Positions 51,204 to 61,618 of a DNA stretch of 64,000 bases are shown here, piece by piece (within the stretch, counting starts at the first letter, position 1; each line of letters begins with the position of its first letter). The translations under genes and the position numbers were made by a program. Where the stretch lies: assembly GCF_015762685.1 (NCBI RefSeq), contig NZ_PEHF01000033.1:1-64000 (forward strand), in the 5' to 3' direction. This DNA is from Candidatus Symbiopectobacterium sp. 'North America'. GTDB lineage: Bacteria; Pseudomonadota; Gammaproteobacteria; Enterobacterales; Enterobacteriaceae. The notes below the pieces were generated by a model that had not been told where the DNA came from, made no database searches, and saw nothing but the letters and a program-made list of their open reading frames with translations.

Positions 51204-53323
51204 TGCTGCCGGGAACCCCTTCGGCTTCTGCGCTCAGCCCGTTACGGGATGAGCTGATTTTGCATAAAGGCCCAGCGAACCGCGATGGTTCCCCCAGTTG
51301 GACGTTGGAAGATCCGCTGCGCGGCCTCTATTTTCGTATCGGTTGGCCAGAGATGGCGATGCTGTCTCGCTGGTCACTGGGTGACGCCGCACGCATTATT
51401 ACGGATATCCAACAGGGGTCGACGCTGGCGCTGGATGAAAGTGATGTGCACTACTTCAACCACTTTCTGCAAGTCAACAGCCTGACGCGCGTCAGCGGGG
51501 ATAAAGCGTTGGCGCAATTTTCTCAGCAAGTACAGCGCTCACGGGTATCACTGTGGCGCATGTTATTGAAGAACTATCTTTTTTTCCGTATTCCCCTGTG
51601 GCACCCGGATCGTTTTCTTAGCGCTACGCTGCCAGGGGTTTCGCTGTTTTATCACCGTTCATTCTTAACGCTGACGCTGCTGGCTGGCATGCTGGGGCTG
51701 TTCCTCGCCGGACGGCAATGGGACACTTTCACCCACACGTTTCTGCATTTTTTCACGCTGGAAGGTGCCGCACTGGCCGGGCTCACGCTGTACTTTACCA
51801 AGATCCTGCATGAGTTCGGCCATGCCTACGCCTGTAAACATTTTGGCGCGCGCGTAGCCACCATGGGTGTGGCATTTCTGGTGATGATGCCGATGCTCTA
51901 CACCGATACCTCCGGGTCGTGGAAACTGACGCGTAGGCGTCAACGCATCACCATCGGTGCTGCCGGTATGCTGACCGAACTGGCGCTAGCTGCCTGGGCC
52001 ACCTTAGCCTGCAGCTTCCTGCCGGATGGCATGCTGCGCAGCGCTGCCTTTATGCTCGCCACCACCACCTGGATCATGACGCTAGCGGTCAACCTGAGCC
52101 CGCTGATGCGGTTCGACGGTTACTTTTTGCTGTCGGATACCTTGCAGGTGCGCAACCTGCAACAGCGCGGCTTTGCCATGGGCCGCTGGCAACTGCGCGA
52201 ATGGCTGTTTGGTCTTGTGGATGCGCTACCCGAGATCTTTCCCCGCTGGTTGCAGCGCACGCTGGTTGGCTATGCCTTTACCGTATGGGTTTACCGCCTG
52301 TTTCTGTTTACCGGTATCGCGATTCTGGTCTATCACATGGCCTTTAAGCTATTGGGCATGCTGTTGTTTGCCGTGGAGATCGGGGTTTTCGTGGTGATGC
52401 CCATCGTCAATGAAGTGCGCGCGTGGAGTCAACGCCGCAAGGACTACCGCATGAATCGCAATATGATAACCACCCTGACGCTCAGTGTCCTTGTGCTGCT
52501 TCTGCCCTGGCAACGAAGCGTTTACGCGCCTGCCTTGCTGCGAGCAGAACAGCAAAGCAGCCTCTATACGACGTTACCCGCCATGCTCGCCAGTATCGCG
52601 GTAAAGGTAGGTCAACCTGTTCAGGCCGGGCAAGTGTTGTTTCAGCTCTCGTAGGAACCGTTAACCCACGAGCGGCAGCAGTTGGAGCGACAAATCGCTA
52701 CGTTGGAGTGGCAAAGCACATTCCAGTTGTTCAATAAGGAGACCGCTGGCGATCACCTGCGTGTCAAGCAAGAACGGGATGCCGCACAACAGCGTTTGCA
52801 GGTGCTGTTACGCCAATCCGAACAGCTAACGGTGCGCGCCCCGATGGATGGCGTGGTGGCAGATATGGCAACACCGCTGTCGGAGGGAGAGTGGCTTGGA
52901 CAAGGTGAATGGCTGGCAATCGTCACTCAGCCTGTCGGCGGGCTGGTAGAGGCTTTCGTTTCTGAAAAAGAGTGGCTGCGCCTTCGCACCGGTGATCACG
53001 GTACGTTTTACGCTCAGGATGTTAACCACAGGGCGATACCCGTCACCATCGCCGATATTGACAGCACGGCCGCACGCGATCTGAACAATGTGCCGGAGTT
53101 GGCTTCCCTCTACGGCGGTGCAATCCCCACCCTGAGCGATGGACAGCGTAAACTCCACCCGGAACAGGCGGTATATCGTGTCCTGCTACGGCTTCCGCCT
53201 GATTTTCATGCTCCGGGGCAAGTGCTACGCGGTACGGCAGTGATGGAGGGTGAAGCGCAAAGCCTGTTGGTGCGCGGCTGGAAACTCGCATCGGCAGTAT
53301 TGATTCGCGAGCTCTCCTTTTAA
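51203..53323 (+). pseudogene. M50 peptidase-HlyD fusion membrane protein, one amber
   Basis: Polytopic site-2-type (M50) metalloprotease fused to a C-terminal HlyD-like arm, 707 codons. HEFGH at residues 203-207 (KILHEFGHAYACKHFG) provides two zinc-binding His and the catalytic Glu, and a later SPLMRFDGYFLLSD provides the metal-binding Asp. After several membrane helices comes a lipoyl half (SIAVKVGQPVQAGQVLFQLS), then TAG at 52652-52654 (probably CAG), then EPLTHERQQLERQI and the second half LTVRAPMDGVVADMATPLSE. The frame is otherwise intact to 53323. Without the TAG the peptidase part would be complete. It closes the secretion gene set. Confidence 0.85.
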
Positions 53324-53473
53324 ATCATTATTTGGCATAACTCACTATAAGAAAAAACAGTGTAGCGAGTGATTTTACCCTTCAGTATCAGTGCTATATG
53401 GAACATTTTCAGCAAGAAAACAAGTGGCTGTAGCGCATACTGAGCGCTAATCACGAACAACAAGGAAGATGAC

Positions 53474-54064
53474 ATGATTATCACACTCTACAAGTCCCCG
53501 AACCTCAGCCCCCTCATTGCGCAAGAGAATTGTAAGAAAGCACAGGCTCCGAAGAAAATAACACTTCATCTTATGAAAAAGATTGAAAACAGCTTGCTCA
53601 CCCTGCTGACAGCGCAACGAGAGCTGTTTCTGTTTCACAACGCCAAAAAACACCCTTGTTTGAAAAGCGTATACCGCAGTGCGGTTAAAGAAGGCCATCA
53701 GGGCCGCTGCCAGGCGATGGGTATCGCGGTCACTGCGGTCGACGACATTTTTAAAAATACCAAACTGAGGGGAACGGCAACGCGCATCTGTCAACAAACG
53801 CCCCGTAATAACACGCTCCCACTGGAAAAAGATCCGGTTATGGCGCTGCGCGGTAAGAAATTTATCGAGACTTTTTTGGTGCACAAGACAACGTTGGATG
53901 AAGAAACCTACCTCACCGCGCTTGGCATCGGCTACCAACTCAAAAGGCTCAAGTTCGATCCGGTGCTAACGGATATGTTTGCCCAGGTATGGTACGAGCG
54001 GGAGCAGTTGTTAACCCCGGAGACCATTACTCAATCAAAGGCGCGCTCACGAAAACAAAAATAA
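53474..54064 (+). CDS. Unknown basic soluble protein
   Basis: 196 aa, not recognised. It is rich in Lys/Arg with a strongly basic C-terminus (SKARSRKQK) and no signal peptide or membrane helix. ATG at 53474 follows AAGGA at good spacing. It lies 150 bp after the M50 gene on the same strand and converges with the RTX exporter genes. It is not an HlyC-type acyltransferase as far as can be seen. A regulator or nucleic-acid-binding protein is possible from its charge alone. No lesion. Confidence 0.55.
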   Translation: MIITLYKSPNLSPLIAQENCKKAQAPKKITLHLMKKIENSLLTLLTAQRELFLFHNAKKHPCLKSVYRSAVKEGHQGRCQAMGIAVTAVDDIFKNTKLRGTATRICQQTPRNNTLPLEKDPVMALRGKKFIETFLVHKTTLDEETYLTALGIGYQLKRLKFDPVLTDMFAQVWYEREQLLTPETITQSKARSRKQK

Positions 54065-54106
54065 TTTTTTCTGCTCAATGACGTTATGGACAATTGATGG
54101 AGTAAT

Positions 54107-55433
54107 TTAACGCTGCTTGCCCACATCGTTCAGTGCCTCCATTGCCGGGCTGATGAGATAGCTAAGGAATGTCCTGTCCCCGGTTTTGATTTCCGCAGTA
54201 ACCTGCATACCGGGTTCCAGTTGCCACTCATCGGGCCCAACGCGCAACGTCCTGTTCTTTAGCGCAATGACCGCGCGATAAACCAGCCCTAGTTCCTTAT
54301 CCTCTGTAGCATCGGCAGAAATCTTTTGTAGCGTGCAATCTCCCCAGCCATAACGAGTAAAATCAAATGTGTCGATTTTTACCGTTACCGTTGCCCCACC
54401 CGCAAAAATCCCACATCCTGGTTTTTAATCATGACTTCCGCTACCAGTTCGCTATCGACGGGGATAATTTTGGGCAGTTCCTGTGGCGGTTCGACAGCGT
54501 CTCCCGCATCACGGAAGACTAGCGAGTTAACGATACCCTCTACGGGTGAGCGCAAAGTATACTGCGCTATTTGAGCATTAACCTGCTTAAGTTGGCTCGC
54601 CAACAGGTGATGTTCATGTTCACGCTCCGCGATATTCTGAGCTACCGAATTGATTTTTTCCGCCCTTTCGCTGCGTTGTTCCTGTTCCAACTGCGCCAGA
54701 CTACGGCGACGTTCTTCCAGATTTGCCACTACGCCATCGACAGCATGATGCGCTTCCAGATATTGCTTTTTGATCTCTAATAAGCTGTCACGACTGGTTA
54801 TATTTTTATGGTACAAGCTCTCAATCGCCTGATATTGTTCTTTCAAAACCATCAGTTGCTCGTCAGCCAGCCGTTTACGAGATTGATGGCCCATTGTTTG
54901 CGCGTGTAATACCGCCTTTTTGCTTTCATATACTGCTTTCTCATACCGATCATTTTCTACCTCGGTCATCAGCAGTGCAGCTAGCCGATCGGCTAACAGA
55001 GAATCTTCACGCCGGTAACGATCAGGAAATATGTTGGACCACATTTATCCGTTGTAATACCGATTGAGTATATCGAGTCGAACAAGTTGAAAACGATTTA
55101 GCTTCTGTCTCAGTTTCAGTTCTTCGGCACGCTCATCCAACTGCTGGCTATTCAGTTTAATGAGCACTTTTCCTTGCTTAACGGTCATACTGTCCCGTAC
55201 CAACACGCTGGCAACTTCTGCGGTAACCGCGGTACTGACAGGTAGAGACAGTTCTCTCACCGCCACCTTACCGTGAGTCACGGTCACAATATCGACCTTG
55301 CCCTCGCCGCCCACGTTACGGCGAGGGCAAGGGAAACCATAATTTCCCATAACATTGCTCTGCCTACGGGAGAGGGCGGCGTATCCTGGATTTCAATGAC
55401 CGCAGGAAGAAATTCACGATAGTGTGCTTTCAT
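54107..55433 (-). pseudogene. HlyD-family type I secretion adaptor, broken
   Basis: Membrane-fusion protein linking the RTX exporter to an outer-membrane channel. The ATG at 55433 opens the HlyD N-terminus (AHYREFLPAVIEIQDTPPSP) and membrane helix, but register is lost near 55325 before GKVDIVTVTHGKV. TAA at 55045-55047 (after NRYYNG) is an in-frame stop, resuming as MWSNIFPDRY. A third lesion near 54402, loss of one G in GTGGGG, ends the frame; corrected it reads FLRVGATVTVKIDTFDF and runs to a TAA at 54107-54109. About 440 codons. Its start overlaps the ABC gene stop (TGATG). With three lesions, secretion through it is unlikely. Confidence 0.87.
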
Positions 55434-57535
55434 CACGCGTCTCCCTGCTGCAAGGCATAAAGCCGGGCATACAGCACCCCCAAAGCCAGAAGCTCGTCAT
55501 GCGAACCTTGCTCACTTACCTTGCCTGATATCATGGCAATAATGCGATCGGCACGGCGCACCGCCGATAACCGATGCGCGATAATAAATACCGTTTTGCC
55601 ACGGCATATTTCGGCCATATTATTCTGAATCACGCGTTCTGATTCATAATCCAGCGCACTGGTGGCCTCATCAAAAATTAATATTTTAGGTTGAGTGATA
55701 AGCGCTCGTGCAATACCAATACGCTGTTTTTGCACACCGGAAAACAGATTGCCTTGTTCACCGACCGGGGTGTCATACCCCAGCGGTAGCGCGCTGATAA
55801 ACTCATGCGCGCCTGCCAGCGTGGCCGCCGAAATAACCTGCTCGATGGGCGAGTTAGGCAACGCTAACGCAATGTTGTCGCGCACTGTGCCAGAAAAAAT
55901 CTGGGTCTCCTGCAATACCACACTGACGCTTCGCCGCAGCCAATATGGATCGGCATGGGCAATGTCGGTGTCATCAATAAAGATCTGCCCAGACAAAGGG
56001 AGATAAAGACGCTGTATCAGCCGAGCCAGGGTACTTTTACCCGAACCAGAGCGACCAACAATGCCAATGATTTCCCCTGCCTGCACAGATAAGTTGAGGC
56101 CATCCAATACGGGAGGCACATCAATACCGTAGGAAAATCGGATATCGGCAAAACGCACGGTCCCCTGTATTTCCGCAAGCGTTACGCCACTTTGCTGCTG
56201 ATGCTCTGGCGGGACATTCAGAATTTCTCCCAGGCGTTTAACGGAGATAGAGACTTGCTGTACATCTTGCCACAGTTGCACCAGACGTAAGATCGGGCCG
56301 GTAACTTGTCCAGCAAACATATTAAAGGCAACAAGCCCTCCAACCGTCATTCCCCCGTCAATCACCAACCGAGAGCCATACCACAAAATAACTACGCTAG
56401 TGATTCTGCAGATAAAATGCGATATCTGATTCACGATATTGCTCAAATTGCCGGTTTTAAAGCTACTGCTGACAAACACCGCCGTCTGTTCATCCCAGCG
56501 ACGCGTCAGGTGATGCTCGACGGACATGGCCTTGACGGGTTCAATGGCTGTAATGCTCTCAACCAGAAAAGCCTGATTTTTCGCCCCCTGACGAAACTGA
56601 TCCTCTAATCGACGCCGCAGTGGTCGAGTAATGACAGCCGACAAAACAACATAAGGCAGCAGGGATATCAGGACGATAATGGTCAAAGAAAGACTATACA
56701 TCGCCATGACCACAAAAAAGACGACCGTGAATAACAGATCCAAACCTAACGTCATTGCACTGCCGGTTAAAAACTCTCGTACTGTTTTGAGCTCATGCAC
56801 GCGTGCAACGGTCACCCCGGTCTGACGCCCACGAAACCATGCCAAAGGGAGCGACAGAAGGTGACGATAAAGCAGCGAACTCAACGTGGCATCAATACGT
56901 TGCGAGGTATGTGCCAACTGGTAGTTACGCAACCCATCCAGCACTACATCCGCCAGCGTGACACAAATCATCCCCAGCGCCAGCACATCCAAAGTCGACA
57001 AACTTTGATGTACCAATACCTTATCCACGACAATCTGAAAAAATAAGGGAAGAATCAGAGCCTGTATCTGAATAAAAAACGAGGCAAGCATGATCTCAGC
57101 CATCAGCCTTTTATAGCGAACAAAAGCCTGAGTAAACCAGCGTAAATTAAATTTTTGAGCCAAATTTCCAGAGAAAAAACGCCGGGTGAACATAAAACCG
57201 CTTACGGCCTGCCCCTGAGCGGGATGGAAAGTTGCAGATTGATCGCGAGCTATATCATGTATCAGCCACTTTCCCTCTTTAACCGCCAGCAGCAAGACAT
57301 ACCCTTTGTCTGGCAAACAAATCAAAGCAGGTGTAGGCATGTCTCCTGAAACAAAGATACGGTGGGAGTATCGACAGCGTAAACCGCAGTGACGCTCAGC
57401 ACGAACCAGTTGCACGTTGATATGATGGTTTGCATCGATGCCGAACTGCGCTCGCAATGCCTCAATGTTGACAGCATTACCGTGGTACCCGGCGATCAAT
57501 GCCAACCCTTGCCACACGTATTTATCCTGAGACAT
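55433..57535 (-). CDS. Type I secretion ABC exporter (HlyB-like)
   Basis: Inner-membrane ABC exporter for RTX proteins. 700 aa: an N-terminal C39-like domain lacking the catalytic Cys (CLD of HlyB type, which binds but does not cleave), six membrane helices, and a nucleotide-binding domain with Walker A GRSGSGKST, Walker B ILIFDEATSALD and H-loop IIAHRLS. The signature motif reads FSGVQKQR in place of the usual LSGGQ, a change in two positions that may impair ATP hydrolysis. GGAGG precedes the start. It follows the RTX gene by 12 bp and overlaps the HlyD gene. Open throughout. Confidence 0.9.
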   Translation of the reverse strand: MSQDKYVWQGLALIAGYHGNAVNIEALRAQFGIDANHHINVQLVRAERHCGLRCRYSHRIFVSGDMPTPALICLPDKGYVLLLAVKEGKWLIHDIARDQSATFHPAQGQAVSGFMFTRRFFSGNLAQKFNLRWFTQAFVRYKRLMAEIMLASFFIQIQALILPLFFQIVVDKVLVHQSLSTLDVLALGMICVTLADVVLDGLRNYQLAHTSQRIDATLSSLLYRHLLSLPLAWFRGRQTGVTVARVHELKTVREFLTGSAMTLGLDLLFTVVFFVVMAMYSLSLTIIVLISLLPYVVLSAVITRPLRRRLEDQFRQGAKNQAFLVESITAIEPVKAMSVEHHLTRRWDEQTAVFVSSSFKTGNLSNIVNQISHFICRITSVVILWYGSRLVIDGGMTVGGLVAFNMFAGQVTGPILRLVQLWQDVQQVSISVKRLGEILNVPPEHQQQSGVTLAEIQGTVRFADIRFSYGIDVPPVLDGLNLSVQAGEIIGIVGRSGSGKSTLARLIQRLYLPLSGQIFIDDTDIAHADPYWLRRSVSVVLQETQIFSGTVRDNIALALPNSPIEQVISAATLAGAHEFISALPLGYDTPVGEQGNLFSGVQKQRIGIARALITQPKILIFDEATSALDYESERVIQNNMAEICRGKTVFIIAHRLSAVRRADRIIAMISGKVSEQGSHDELLALGVLYARLYALQQGDA

Positions 57536-57547
57536 GCCCTGCCTCCA

Positions 57548-59200
57548 TTAATACGAGCGAGAAGATTGCTGAAGATGCTGATTCGATGATGCCCTTGCTA
57601 ACGACAGCGAGACGGAGGAGACGCTGGCATCGTCTTCTTCTCCCTCAGCCATAAACTGAACGACATTTTGAGACAATTGAGGTATCGAACCTCCAACACG
57701 TGGAACTATTGGTTTTGTAGTAGGTAACGGCACTCCATCCAGAAAATGCTTTCGAATATCCTGCGCAGTCCACACAGTGCCGTCATAAAACTCTGTACTA
57801 CTTGTGCTGTAAGGTTCTGGAAACAGAGAAACTTGATTTTCGTGTGATGTCACTCCTTTGATTTCCATGATTAGCAGGCCGTGTGGGGAAGTGCCTTCAT
57901 AAATAGCGTTGTTATAATAAGTGCCGTGGTGGTCTGAATTACTTTTTATCTGTGTAAACGTGACATCTGCGGGTGTTATCCCGTGACCATAACGGACTAA
58001 TTTATCACCAAAGCCATCTTGCCGCGTGGCAATGGTGACAGTAGCCTTTTCTCCAGTAAGACAAGAACGGGATATTCCTTTATCGTCATCGAAACGCTCA
58101 TCACAGACGCCACTTGTTGATGGGCCTTCAAGCGCAACACAGTGATTTTTACCTAGCGCACCACCAATGATATTTAAGTGAATTTGGGCTATATCTCCAA
58201 CGCCACCATACTGCTGAGCAAATGCACCCATATCCCACTGAGAGCCATCAGAAAACTCAACACGTTCCACTTGTGGTCCTACGGACCCAAAGAAATCTTT
58301 TATGGTAACGCTATCTTCACTGTTTCTGATCTTAAGCGTTAAATCATTCCGGCTCCCTACATGACTACGCTGTAAGGTCACTTGCTCCGGTAATATTGCT
58401 GAACCAAATCGTAATATATCTACATCATCAGGTGTTCGTTTGCACTCTGTGATGATATCGTTGCCATCTCCTGAACGAAAATGATAGATATCGGAACCAC
58501 TTCCTCCTTGTAAGAGATCGTTGTTGGTCCCTCCCATTAATTCGTCATTCCCTATCCCTTCATTTAAATTGTCATGCCCCTCTCCGCCATACAAAATATC
58601 ATTACCTTCCCTCCCTTGAAGTAGATCATTGCCACCGCCCCCATATAATTTGTCATCATGCCTAGTACCAAAAATGCTATCATGTCCAGCTACACCAACC
58701 AGCGTTACAATATCAATATCTAATCTTTTATCTTGTTCAGATAAAGAACTTCGCGGTGGCAGTAACCACTCAGTATTATGAGAATCACGAATCCCACTCT
58801 TTGTTACTTCAGAATGTAACTTATAAGCCCTATCTCTATAAGTGTCTGCAAAGTAAGAGTATAAATTTCTTGAGCATAAAAACGATGCTACGCCGCTCAT
58901 GGCGGCTTTACTCGCCAAGGCAGGGTTTCTCATATGTTGATTAGCCAAGCGTGCGCTCTGACCGATGACTTCAACCCAACCTTCGATATCATGTTCGTTA
59001 TCCTTAAGTCTTACCACTGACTGCCTAAAACTGGCGTCACTATTAAGTGAAGACTCAATAGATTGTGAATGCTTGTCATACTCTTTGAAAAAATGTTGTA
59101 AACATGACTTAAACGAATCTTGAAACTCACGGTAAAACTGAGTTTTTCCCTTTTTATCTCTGTCTATTAAAATATTATCATCGTTCCATGAACCATTCAT
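57548..59200 (-). CDS. RTX (calcium-binding repeat) secreted protein
   Basis: 550 aa exported protein. Residues 1-155 form a helical N-terminal part of no recognised family. From about 165 to 250 lie RTX nonapeptides (YGGGGNDLLQGREGNDILYGG, in pieces; several GGxGxD matches), then haemolysin-related repeats (LPEQVTLQRSHVGSRNDLTLKI, VTIKDFF, VERVEFSDGSQWDM). The C-terminus is Ser-rich and acidic, fitting an uncleaved secretion signal. First of three genes with its exporter and adaptor; no HlyC-like gene is next to it. AT-rich compared with its neighbours, so probably acquired. The adaptor is broken, so its present export is doubtful. Confidence 0.85.
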   Translation of the reverse strand: MNGSWNDDNILIDRDKKGKTQFYREFQDSFKSCLQHFFKEYDKHSQSIESSLNSDASFRQSVVRLKDNEHDIEGWVEVIGQSARLANQHMRNPALASKAAMSGVASFLCSRNLYSYFADTYRDRAYKLHSEVTKSGIRDSHNTEWLLPPRSSLSEQDKRLDIDIVTLVGVAGHDSIFGTRHDDKLYGGGGNDLLQGREGNDILYGGEGHDNLNEGIGNDELMGGTNNDLLQGGSGSDIYHFRSGDGNDIITECKRTPDDVDILRFGSAILPEQVTLQRSHVGSRNDLTLKIRNSEDSVTIKDFFGSVGPQVERVEFSDGSQWDMGAFAQQYGGVGDIAQIHLNIIGGALGKNHCVALEGPSTSGVCDERFDDDKGISRSCLTGEKATVTIATRQDGFGDKLVRYGHGITPADVTFTQIKSNSDHHGTYYNNAIYEGTSPHGLLIMEIKGVTSHENQVSLFPEPYSTSSTEFYDGTVWTAQDIRKHFLDGVPLPTTKPIVPRVGGSIPQLSQNVVQFMAEGEEDDASVSSVSLSLARASSNQHLQQSSRSY

Positions 59201-59810
59201 AAAACACTCCTATTATGAATTAACATTGAATCTTACATAATTTCACCACCTCGCTTAAGTTAAAAATAAAAAATCAAAAAAACAAGTCATTGAAATAAAC
59301 ACATCAGAGATGATGAGATAAATGAAGCATATACAACAAACTTTATCGTGAAGATATTAATCATCACAAGTAAAAACCACATTACCAACACCATTAAATA
59401 TATAACAAAACGTTCCATAAAATTAAAACAAATCACATCCATTTTATATGGCTATTTATATTTTCATTAAAGACATTAATTAAATAAAAAACAAAGTGTT
59501 TTTCCCACTTCAAAAAAGCAAGATGATATTGATTTATTTATTTTTCATTTAATATGAGACTGCATTTATACATACGAAGTCCATTCATATTATGGACATA
59601 TAAAAATAGGGATATACAATTTAAAAAAATCTTCATTGGATTAACGTTGGCACAAGTTAACATTGCCCATACTAACCAGATTTTCTTCGTCTATTAAACC
59701 AGATATACCATTTGACCCCGCTCACAGACTCATGAATACTTTTTCACATAACAATAGCAAAACGACAAGGGAATCCTTTCCGGTAAAGCATCCCCCAACA
59801 GGAGTAAGCA
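59201..59810. other. 610-bp AT-rich intergenic region
   Basis: No supported gene. The segment from 59201 to about 59650 is markedly AT-rich and lies upstream of the RTX gene on the minus strand, so it should contain that promoter; such composition is typical of H-NS-silenced acquired DNA. The right part precedes cybC. A 3' open frame at 59663-59926 overlaps cybC in another frame and is not credible. Confidence 0.55.
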
Positions 59811-60188
59811 ATGAAAAGAGCAATGATTGCAGTAAGCATCGCATTAGCGAGCGTCACGCTGGCACTGCCGTTGACCAGTCAGGCATCGGTGAAAGAGGAA
59901 ATGCGTGCCATGGCAGGCAGCTTTAAAGGTGCCAACAGCGCCAGCGATGCGGCTACGCTAAAATCTGAGTTACAAACCATAAAGGAACACGCCACCAAGG
60001 CCAAAGCCGATCCCTAGTTTAACAAAGGGCCTGACAGTCAGGTATTTAAAGAAGGTTTGGGCAAGTTGATTACGCAAATCGATGATGCCATTGCGCTAGT
60101 GGATGCAGGAAAATTATCTGAAGCGAAAACCGCGACAGATAATCTGAAAAAAACCCGTGCGGAGTACCACAAGAAGCTCGGTGTATAA
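59811..60188 (+). pseudogene. cybC: Cytochrome b562, in-frame amber
   Basis: Periplasmic four-helix haem protein. Signal peptide (IALASVTLALPLTSQA), then a mature chain with the axial Met in VKEEMRAM and the axial His in AEYHKK near the end, as in E. coli cytochrome b562. TAG at 60015-60017 (after KAKADP) breaks an otherwise continuous 125-codon frame, resuming as FNKGPDSQVFKEGL; a CAG to TAG change fits. Good ribosome binding site (AGGAG). Both haem ligands survive, but not on one polypeptide. Confidence 0.88.
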
Positions 60189-60193
60189 CATCC

Positions 60194-60223
60194 ATCCGGT
60201 GGCCTCTCTGCGGGCCACCGGAT
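60194..60223. terminator. Bidirectional terminator hairpin
   Basis: ATCCGGTGGCC and GGCCACCGGAT form a perfect 11-bp stem with an 8-nt loop, between cybC and the convergent acetyltransferase gene. No long U-tract, but position and stability make it the likely terminator for both. Confidence 0.7.
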
Positions 60224-60240
60224 CGCGAGCCAGTTTCAAT

Positions 60241-60735
60241 TCACGCACTTACATGTTTACGCAAAAAATTCTCGATGCCTTGCTCGTCCAAACGATAGCG
60301 AATCCATTCACTTTGTGCGTTAGCACCAATACTGTCGTAAAAATCGATAGCAGGCTGGTTCCAACCCAGTACGCTCCACTCCAGGCGACCACAGCCACGC
60401 TCTTTGGCCAATTTTGCCACATGCGCTAACAACGCTTTGCCCGCACCATGCTGACGGAAACGTTTGGCTACATAGAGATCTTCAAGATAAATACCGTTTT
60501 TACCCAACCAGGTAGAGTAACTCATAAAGAATACCGCGTACCCAACCGGTACTCCATCAATGGCACAAATCAAGGCTTCTGTGCGCGTATCAGGGCCAAA
60601 GAGCGTTTTTTCAATGTCTTCCCGCGTCGCAATCACTTGATTACGGGAAAGTTCATATTCCGCTAGCTCAATAATCATATCTAAGATCACGCCCGCATCT
60701 GCTTTCTGAGCGGGATAAATGGTTATATTCATCAT
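60241..60735 (-). CDS. GNAT acetyltransferase, SSAT-like
   Basis: N-acetyltransferase of the diamine/thialysine (SSAT-like) group. 164 aa, intact. Acceptor-site strand AVFFMSYSTWLGKNGIYLEDLYV, acetyl-CoA motif RFRQHGAGKALLAHVA (R/Q-x-x-G-x-G/A) and the Tyr/Asp region AIDFYDSIGAN. Possible substrates are polyamines or related amines, but specificity cannot be read off. Start could be the second ATG (60732); the first has an AGGA 4 nt upstream. Stands alone, facing cybC. Confidence 0.85.
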   Translation of the reverse strand: MMNITIYPAQKADAGVILDMIIELAEYELSRNQVIATREDIEKTLFGPDTRTEALICAIDGVPVGYAVFFMSYSTWLGKNGIYLEDLYVAKRFRQHGAGKALLAHVAKLAKERGCGRLEWSVLGWNQPAIDFYDSIGANAQSEWIRYRLDEQGIENFLRKHVSA

Positions 60736-60958
60736 CCTTTCCTGTTATAAACGCCAACATTGCTTCCCGATGCAACCTTAGAGCGGTTGCAGTATGAACA
60801 GCATTTTGTTCATTGGGCGATAATAATCACGTCACGGCGCTATTTCATTACGCCACGGCGAGGTCAAGAACGAGCATATCAGCGAGTGCAAGGGTCACTA
60901 TCACGGAGGAAAACAACAGGGTGTAGGAGAAAAAATAAATCGCAGAAAAGGTATCCTG

Positions 60959-61618
60959 CTAGCGCAAACGCACCATGGAAAAAGGCCCACCATAAACGGC
61001 CCCCGTATCGAGATAGATCTGATTGGCATAGGCGCACACCTTTTTAAGCGGCGTGTGTCCGAAGATAAAATGGTCGGCTCCCTCGATCCGCTGATAGTCG
61101 CCAGACTGCGCTCGTTGCAACCGCCTGCGCCCCCACACGACATCATCTACATTGACAGGCAGGCCCAAATCATAGCGCGCAGAGGGATAATCCGCATGAG
61201 CAATAACATAAAGGCGCGTTTGCACGTTAACTTCCAGAACATGTGGAAGTGACGCCGTCAATTGGATCAGTCGATCGATGGAATGACGGTGTATCGGACT
61301 CAACTCGAAATACCAGTCACCGCCATTGTTGCGCCAGTGGTCACGGCTTTCTCCTTGCAACGCAGCATACGCCATACATTCATGATTACCAGCCACTGAA
61401 ATGAACCAGGGAGCATCCAACAGTGCCAGACATGCCGCGCTGTCTGTTCCGCGATCGATAAGATCGCCGACGGCTATCAGCAAGTCGCAACGTTCATCAA
61501 ATTTTCGTGCAATCAATTGCTGCTTCAATTGTTGATAGCAGCCATGAAGATCCCCAACCACCCACACATGGCGATAATCATCCCCACGAATACTGCGGTA
61601 GCGAACAACCTCGCGCAT
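60959..61618 (-). CDS. prpA: Serine/threonine protein phosphatase 1
   Basis: PPP-family metallophosphatase resembling E. coli PrpA (protein phosphatase linked to envelope stress signalling). Motifs are complete: GDLHGC, GDLIDRG, GNHE and HADYP, with late FGHTPL and the C-terminal LDTGAVYGGPFSM. 219 aa from the ATG at 61618 (MREVVRYRS), matching the E. coli protein; an upstream start at 61666 would add 16 residues with no family support. Metal ligands are intact, so active enzyme expected. Confidence 0.93.
   Translation of the reverse strand: MREVVRYRSIRGDDYRHVWVVGDLHGCYQQLKQQLIARKFDERCDLLIAVGDLIDRGTDSAACLALLDAPWFISVAGNHECMAYAALQGESRDHWRNNGGDWYFELSPIHRHSIDRLIQLTASLPHVLEVNVQTRLYVIAHADYPSARYDLGLPVNVDDVVWGRRRLQRAQSGDYQRIEGADHFIFGHTPLKKVCAYANQIYLDTGAVYGGPFSMVRLR

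Noticed and set aside
59663-59926. 87-codon open frame upstream of cybC
   Set aside because: Overlaps the cybC signal peptide in another frame and has no ribosome binding site or family features.
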